Below are positions 4,814 to 7,199 of a stretch of DNA of 7,199 bases, piece after piece. The DNA is taken from the NCBI GenBank assembly GCA_900556515.1, contig USPH01000066.1, positions 1-7,199 on the forward strand, read 5' to 3'. The translations under genes and the position numbers were made by a program. Numbering within the stretch: the first letter of the stretch is position 1; every line of letters begins with the position of its first letter. The notes beneath the pieces are model-generated. The model was not told where the DNA came from. It searched no databases and worked only from the letters and a program-made list of their open reading frames with translations. The DNA is from an uncultured Collinsella sp. GTDB taxonomy: Bacteria > Actinomycetota > Coriobacteriia > Coriobacteriales > Coriobacteriaceae.

Positions 4814-5818
4814 CTAGCGTACATCGCGCACCGTATCGCCCTCGACGAGCACGCCCGGAAACAGCATGTGCTCCACACCGGGCGCAACGCCCTCGGCGCC
4901 GGCAATCTTGTCGACCGCCCACATGCCGACACGCTTGTTATCAAAGCGCACCGTGGTCAGGCGACGATCGGGCACGATGTCACCCAGGCTGTCATCGACA
5001 CCCACCACGCTCACGTCCTCGGGCACGCGCTTTCCGCGCGACTCGAGCCCGCGAATGCAGCCGTAGGCCATGGCGTCGTTGGAAGCATAAATGGCCGTAC
5101 AGGTCGGATCATCCGCCAGGGCCTGACCTGCGGCATATCCGCTCTGCGCCGTCCAATCGCCACGGATAAGTCGCGGTGGCTCAATGCCATGCGCGCGCAA
5201 TGTCTCGCGCCAGCCTTCCTCGCGCCGCATGCCCGAAAGCGAGCGCTCGGGACACGAGATAAAGTGCACGGTCTTGTGCCCCCGCTCCAGCAAGTACTCG
5301 ACCACCTGGCGCGAGCAATCGAACTGGTCGTTATCGACCGTTGAACAGAGCGGGTGCTCCAACATCGTAACGAGCACCGTCTGCATGCCGGGCAGCGGCT
5401 CAAAAGTGCCAAAGTCTGCCGGCATGCGATTCATGATCACAACCATACCGTCCACTGGCAGTGCGCTCATGCGCGACGATGCGCTCTCGAGGGTATACGG
5501 ATGCCCGTCTACTTTAGTGAGGGTGATGGCATAGCCGTGCTTATCGGCCGCGGCGGCAAAGCCCTCCATACGGTCGAGATTGCCGGTGCCGGTAATGTTG
5601 AACATGGCGACGCCGACGGTCTTAAACTTACCGCGGCGCAGCGATCGACCGGCAAAATTGGGGCGATACCCCAGCTCGCGCATGGCGGCACGCACGCGTT
5701 CCTTGGTCTCGGGGCGCACGCTGGGCGAATCGTGCACGGTGCGCGAGACCGTCTGCTCCGAGACGCCCGCGAGGCGCGCTACGTCTTTGACGGATACCGA
5801 TTTTTTAACAGCGGCCAT
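4814..5818 (-). CDS. LacI-family transcriptional regulator
   Basis: A 334-residue protein of the standard LacI/GalR length. Seen: the N-terminal helix-turn-helix VSVKDVARLAGVSEQTVSRT at residues 8-27, the hinge YRPNFAGRSLRRGK at 51-64 with the minor-groove leucine expected at Leu60, and a periplasmic-binding-protein-like sensor domain from about 66, including SNDAMAYG (246-253) and VPEDVSVVGVDDS (265-277). The sensor probably binds a sugar or sugar phosphate made or imported by this locus; the ligand is not deducible here. Upstream, in the gap shared with the EIIC gene, are CG-centred palindromes typical of LacI-family operators, so repression of EIIC is likely. The start at 5818 has only a weak AGAAAG site. 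The streptococcal and staphylococcal lac operons use a DeoR-type LacR instead, so the symbol lacR or lacI is not assigned. Confidence 0.93.
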   Translation of the reverse strand: MAAVKKSVSVKDVARLAGVSEQTVSRTVHDSPSVRPETKERVRAAMRELGYRPNFAGRSLRRGKFKTVGVAMFNITGTGNLDRMEGFAAAADKHGYAITLTKVDGHPYTLESASSRMSALPVDGMVVIMNRMPADFGTFEPLPGMQTVLVTMLEHPLCSTVDNDQFDCSRQVVEYLLERGHKTVHFISCPERSLSGMRREEGWRETLRAHGIEPPRLIRGDWTAQSGYAAGQALADDPTCTAIYASNDAMAYGCIRGLESRGKRVPEDVSVVGVDDSLGDIVPDRRLTTVRFDNKRVGMWAVDKIAGAEGVAPGVEHMLFPGVLVEGDTVRDVR

Positions 5819-5842
5819 AGGTCGATCTTTCTATGTCAACGA

Positions 5843-5856
5843 TGCCATTGGTGGCA
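5843..5856. promoter_or_regulatory. Small inverted repeat in the regulator's leader
   Basis: TGCCA-TTGG-TGGCA is a perfect 5-bp inverted repeat 25 bases upstream of the regulator's start codon. It shares TGCCA/TGGCA with the sites nearer the EIIC gene, so it might be an autoregulatory site; it lacks the CG centre, which weakens the case. Confidence 0.25.
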
Positions 5857-5975
5857 CCTTGCGCAGTCATTTTTAACGCCTTCAAGTATATCCAACGCCT
5901 CCCCCACCATACGCTCACCACCCAAAACCTACCGTTCACCGACATTTTTGCTTCCCCGAACGGCTTTTGTCGCCC

Positions 5976-5994
5976 AAATGTTAACGTTGCCATT
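5976..5994 (+). promoter_or_regulatory. LacI-type operator candidate 1
   Basis: AAATGTTAACGTTGCCATT is a pseudo-palindrome centred on the CG at 5985/5986; 8 of 11 positions on each side are symmetric. It matches, with one mismatch over 19 bases and in the opposite orientation, the sequence at 6097-6115. LacI-family proteins characteristically bind palindromes with a central CG, and a LacI-family gene starts 158 bases away. Confidence 0.55.
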
Positions 5995-6022
5995 GTGCAA
6001 ACACAGAGCCACCGGGCGGCTC

Positions 6023-6030
6023 AAACGTTT
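6023..6030. promoter_or_regulatory. Small CG-centred palindrome
   Basis: AAACGTTT is an 8-bp perfect palindrome with a central CG between the two stronger operator candidates. Its surroundings, TCAAACGTTTACG, loosely recall the catabolite-response consensus of LacI-family proteins, but it differs in sequence from the 19-bp pair. It may be a third weaker site or chance. Confidence 0.25.
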
Positions 6031-6094
6031 ACGCGCAAGGAATCGACGGTCCACAGGCACAGGGGCCATCGGTTCGCGTCTTATTTTATGTCGC

Positions 6095-6116
6095 AAAATG
6101 GCAACGTCAACATTTT
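6095..6116 (-). promoter_or_regulatory. LacI-type operator candidate 2
   Basis: AAAATG-N10-CATTTT is centred on the CG at 6105/6106, with AATGGCAACGTCAACATTT (6097-6115) as the inverted copy of candidate 1. The centres are 120 bp apart. It lies about 60 bp upstream of the EIIC start codon and just downstream of an AT-rich stretch, where a repressor could block transcription; two copies could allow DNA looping. Confidence 0.55.
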
Positions 6117-6151
6117 GGCAACCAAACGTCAAAAGCTACCATCGTTGCCAA
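6115..6151. promoter_or_regulatory. Inverted TTGGCAAC / GTTGCCAA pair upstream of EIIC
   Basis: TTGGCAAC (6115-6122) and GTTGCCAA (6144-6151) face each other across 21 bases. The 7-mer TGGCAAC/GTTGCCA is also in both operator candidates, giving four copies between 5986 and 6150. These may be extra half-sites, or a leader hairpin in the EIIC mRNA ending 14 bases before the ribosome-binding site. Confidence 0.4.
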
Positions 6152-6175
6152 CCCACCGACTCTTAGGAGCTTTGC

Positions 6176-7199
6176 ATGGAGCAACTCATCGCCATCATCG
6201 AAAAGGGGCAGCCCTTTTTCAACGCGATCGCCCGCAACAAGTACCTCAAGGCGATCCGCGACGGTTTTATCTCCGTCATCCCCATCATCATCTTCTCGTC
6301 CATCTTCTGCCTGGTAGCCTCGGTTCCCAATATCTGGGGTTTCTACTGGCCCGATGACATCAACAACGCCCTGTGGAAGTGCTACAACTACTCCATGGGC
6401 ATCCTGGCCATCGCCTGTGCCGCCACCACGGCCAAGCACTTCGCCGACGCTCAGAACCGCGATCTGCCCAAGAACAACCAGATCAACTTCATCTCGTGCA
6501 TGTGCGCGGCCATCATCGGCTTCTTGCTCCTTTCGAGCGACACGATCGCCACGGACGCTGCCAGCGGCTTCAACACCACCTACCTTGGTTCCAAAGGCCT
6601 GCTGACCGCCTTTATCGCTGCGTTTGTGACCGGCATCATCTACAAGTTCTTCATTAAGCGCAACATCACCGTCAAGATGCCCGAGCAGGTCCCGCCCAAC
6701 ATCTCGCAGACCTTTAAGGACATCATCCCCTTCTCCGTCTGCATCACCGTCTTTTGGGTCTTTGACATCGTCTTCCGCGCTGCTTTTGGCTTCTGCTTTG
6801 CCCAGGGCGTCATCCAGGTGTTCCAGCCCCTGTTCACCGCTGCCGACGGCTACATCGGCCTCGCTGTGATCTACGGCGCCATGAGCCTGTTCTGGTTCGT
6901 GGGCGTCCACGGCCCCTCGATCGTCGAGCCCGCCATCGCCGCCGCCCTCGTTGCCAACATGACCGACAACCTGGCTGCGTTCCAGGCTGGCCAGCACGCT
7001 TCCGCTGTCCTGACCCAGGGTGCCCAGTACTTCGTCGTCTGCATGGGCGGCACCGGCGCCACGCTCGTCCTGGTCTTTATGTTCTGCTTCCTGGCCAAGT
7101 CTCAGGAGATGCGCGCCGTCGGTAAGGCCGCCATCGTCCCGGTCTGTTTTGCCGTCAACGAGCCGCTGCTGTTCGCCGCGCCCATCGTGCTCAACCCCG
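6176..7199 (+). CDS. lacE: PTS lactose/cellobiose-family EIIC, 3' end cut by window
   Basis: The visible 341 residues, MEQLIAIIEKGQPFFNAIARNKY onward, are the membrane channel component of a lactose/cellobiose-family PTS. Seen: a short N-terminal amphipathic part, then hydrophobic segments at about 29-50, 72-86, 107-121, 142-160, 183-205, 226-242, 285-306 and 316 onward; WFVGVHGPSIVEP at 240-252; GGTGATL at 291-297; and NEPLLFAAPIVLNP at 328-341. The HG and NEP motifs supply the sugar-binding His and Glu of the family. EIIC moves the sugar across the membrane while EIIB phosphorylates it. The LacE form carries EIIB fused at its C-terminus (about 565 residues), the CelB form lacks it (about 450); the missing end prevents a choice, and no separate EIIB gene is visible. 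Start: AGGAG six bases upstream. The lacAB-lacC context favours lactose or galactose over cellobiose. Confidence 0.88.
   Translation, partial: MEQLIAIIEKGQPFFNAIARNKYLKAIRDGFISVIPIIIFSSIFCLVASVPNIWGFYWPDDINNALWKCYNYSMGILAIACAATTAKHFADAQNRDLPKNNQINFISCMCAAIIGFLLLSSDTIATDAASGFNTTYLGSKGLLTAFIAAFVTGIIYKFFIKRNITVKMPEQVPPNISQTFKDIIPFSVCITVFWVFDIVFRAAFGFCFAQGVIQVFQPLFTAADGYIGLAVIYGAMSLFWFVGVHGPSIVEPAIAAALVANMTDNLAAFQAGQHASAVLTQGAQYFVVCMGGTGATLVLVFMFCFLAKSQEMRAVGKAAIVPVCFAVNEPLLFAAPIVLNP

Larger units (their letters stand above)
5819..6175. promoter_or_regulatory. Divergent control region between the LacI-type gene and EIIC
   Basis: This 357-bp gap carries no convincing gene. From left to right it holds the small inverted repeat 5843-5856, a TATACT-like -10 on the minus strand (5891-5886) that could serve the regulator, CCGTTC (5932-5937) facing GAACGG (5958-5963), operator-like palindromes at 5976-5994 and 6095-6116, an AAACGTTT palindrome (6023-6030), an AT-rich stretch at 6081-6099 where the EIIC promoter may end, and an inverted TTGGCAAC/GTTGCCAA pair at 6115-6151. 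The EIIC ribosome-binding site AGGAG is at 6165-6169. No clear -35/-10 pair for EIIC could be fixed. Confidence 0.6.

Noticed and set aside
5834..5839. Perfect TTGACA on the minus strand in front of the regulator
   Set aside because: It is only about 16 bases from the start codon, so a matching -10 would fall inside the gene. It is probably chance.
5354..6166. A 270-codon plus-strand open frame across the regulator and the divergent gap
   Set aside because: Its first half is antisense to a clear LacI-family protein and its second half runs through operator sequences. No family resemblance.
6107..6997. A 296-codon minus-strand open frame rich in Gly, Asp and Val
   Set aside because: It is the antisense shadow of the EIIC gene, whose plus-strand frame has clear family motifs. 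The low-complexity composition comes from GC-biased codons, and it has no family resemblance.

Overview
The window is a lactose/galactose-6-phosphate catabolic locus from a GC-rich Gram-positive bacterium. Protein style, strong AGGAGG-type ribosome-binding sites and GC-biased third codon positions suggest a gut actinobacterium of the Coriobacteriia, such as a Collinsella relative. That placement is an inference from memory of such sequences, not a search result.

Layout. On the minus strand, reading right to left, positions 2681-1 carry lacA and lacB (the two subunits of galactose-6-phosphate isomerase), a LacX-type aldose 1-epimerase, and the start of lacC (tagatose-6-phosphate kinase), which runs off the left edge. 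To the right are a 307-bp regulatory gap (2682-2988), a stand-alone gene for a multi-pass membrane protein of unknown role (2989-4002) with its own terminator, a gap with a long imperfect inverted repeat (4120-4186), lacF (PTS lactose-family EIIA, 4261-4599) with its own terminator, a 214-bp regulatory gap, and a LacI-family regulator (4814-5818). All of these are on the minus strand. Divergent from the regulator, across a 357-bp gap rich in CG-centred operator-like sequences, a PTS lactose/cellobiose-family EIIC starts at 6176 on the plus strand and runs off the right edge.

How they fit together. The PTS brings in a beta-galactoside or galactose as a 6-phosphate. A phospho-beta-galactosidase, not visible here, would release galactose-6-phosphate. 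LacAB converts it to tagatose-6-phosphate, LacC phosphorylates that to tagatose-1,6-bisphosphate, and an aldolase (LacD, probably beyond the left edge) splits it. The LacX-like mutarotase would interconvert sugar anomers. The divergent LacI-family protein most likely represses the EIIC promoter and perhaps itself.

No coding system unlike known ones is apparent; the enzymes and transporter are ordinary family members. The less ordinary material is non-coding. It includes two sets of inverted-repeat operators, a 21-bp-phased TGAAC array upstream of lacF, a GAACGG motif concentrated between genes, a loop sequence shared by hairpins in the lacA and lacF leaders, and a REP/MITE-like palindrome. 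The membrane protein is the one gene of unknown function. No tRNA, rRNA, CRISPR array, transposase or insertion sequence was seen.
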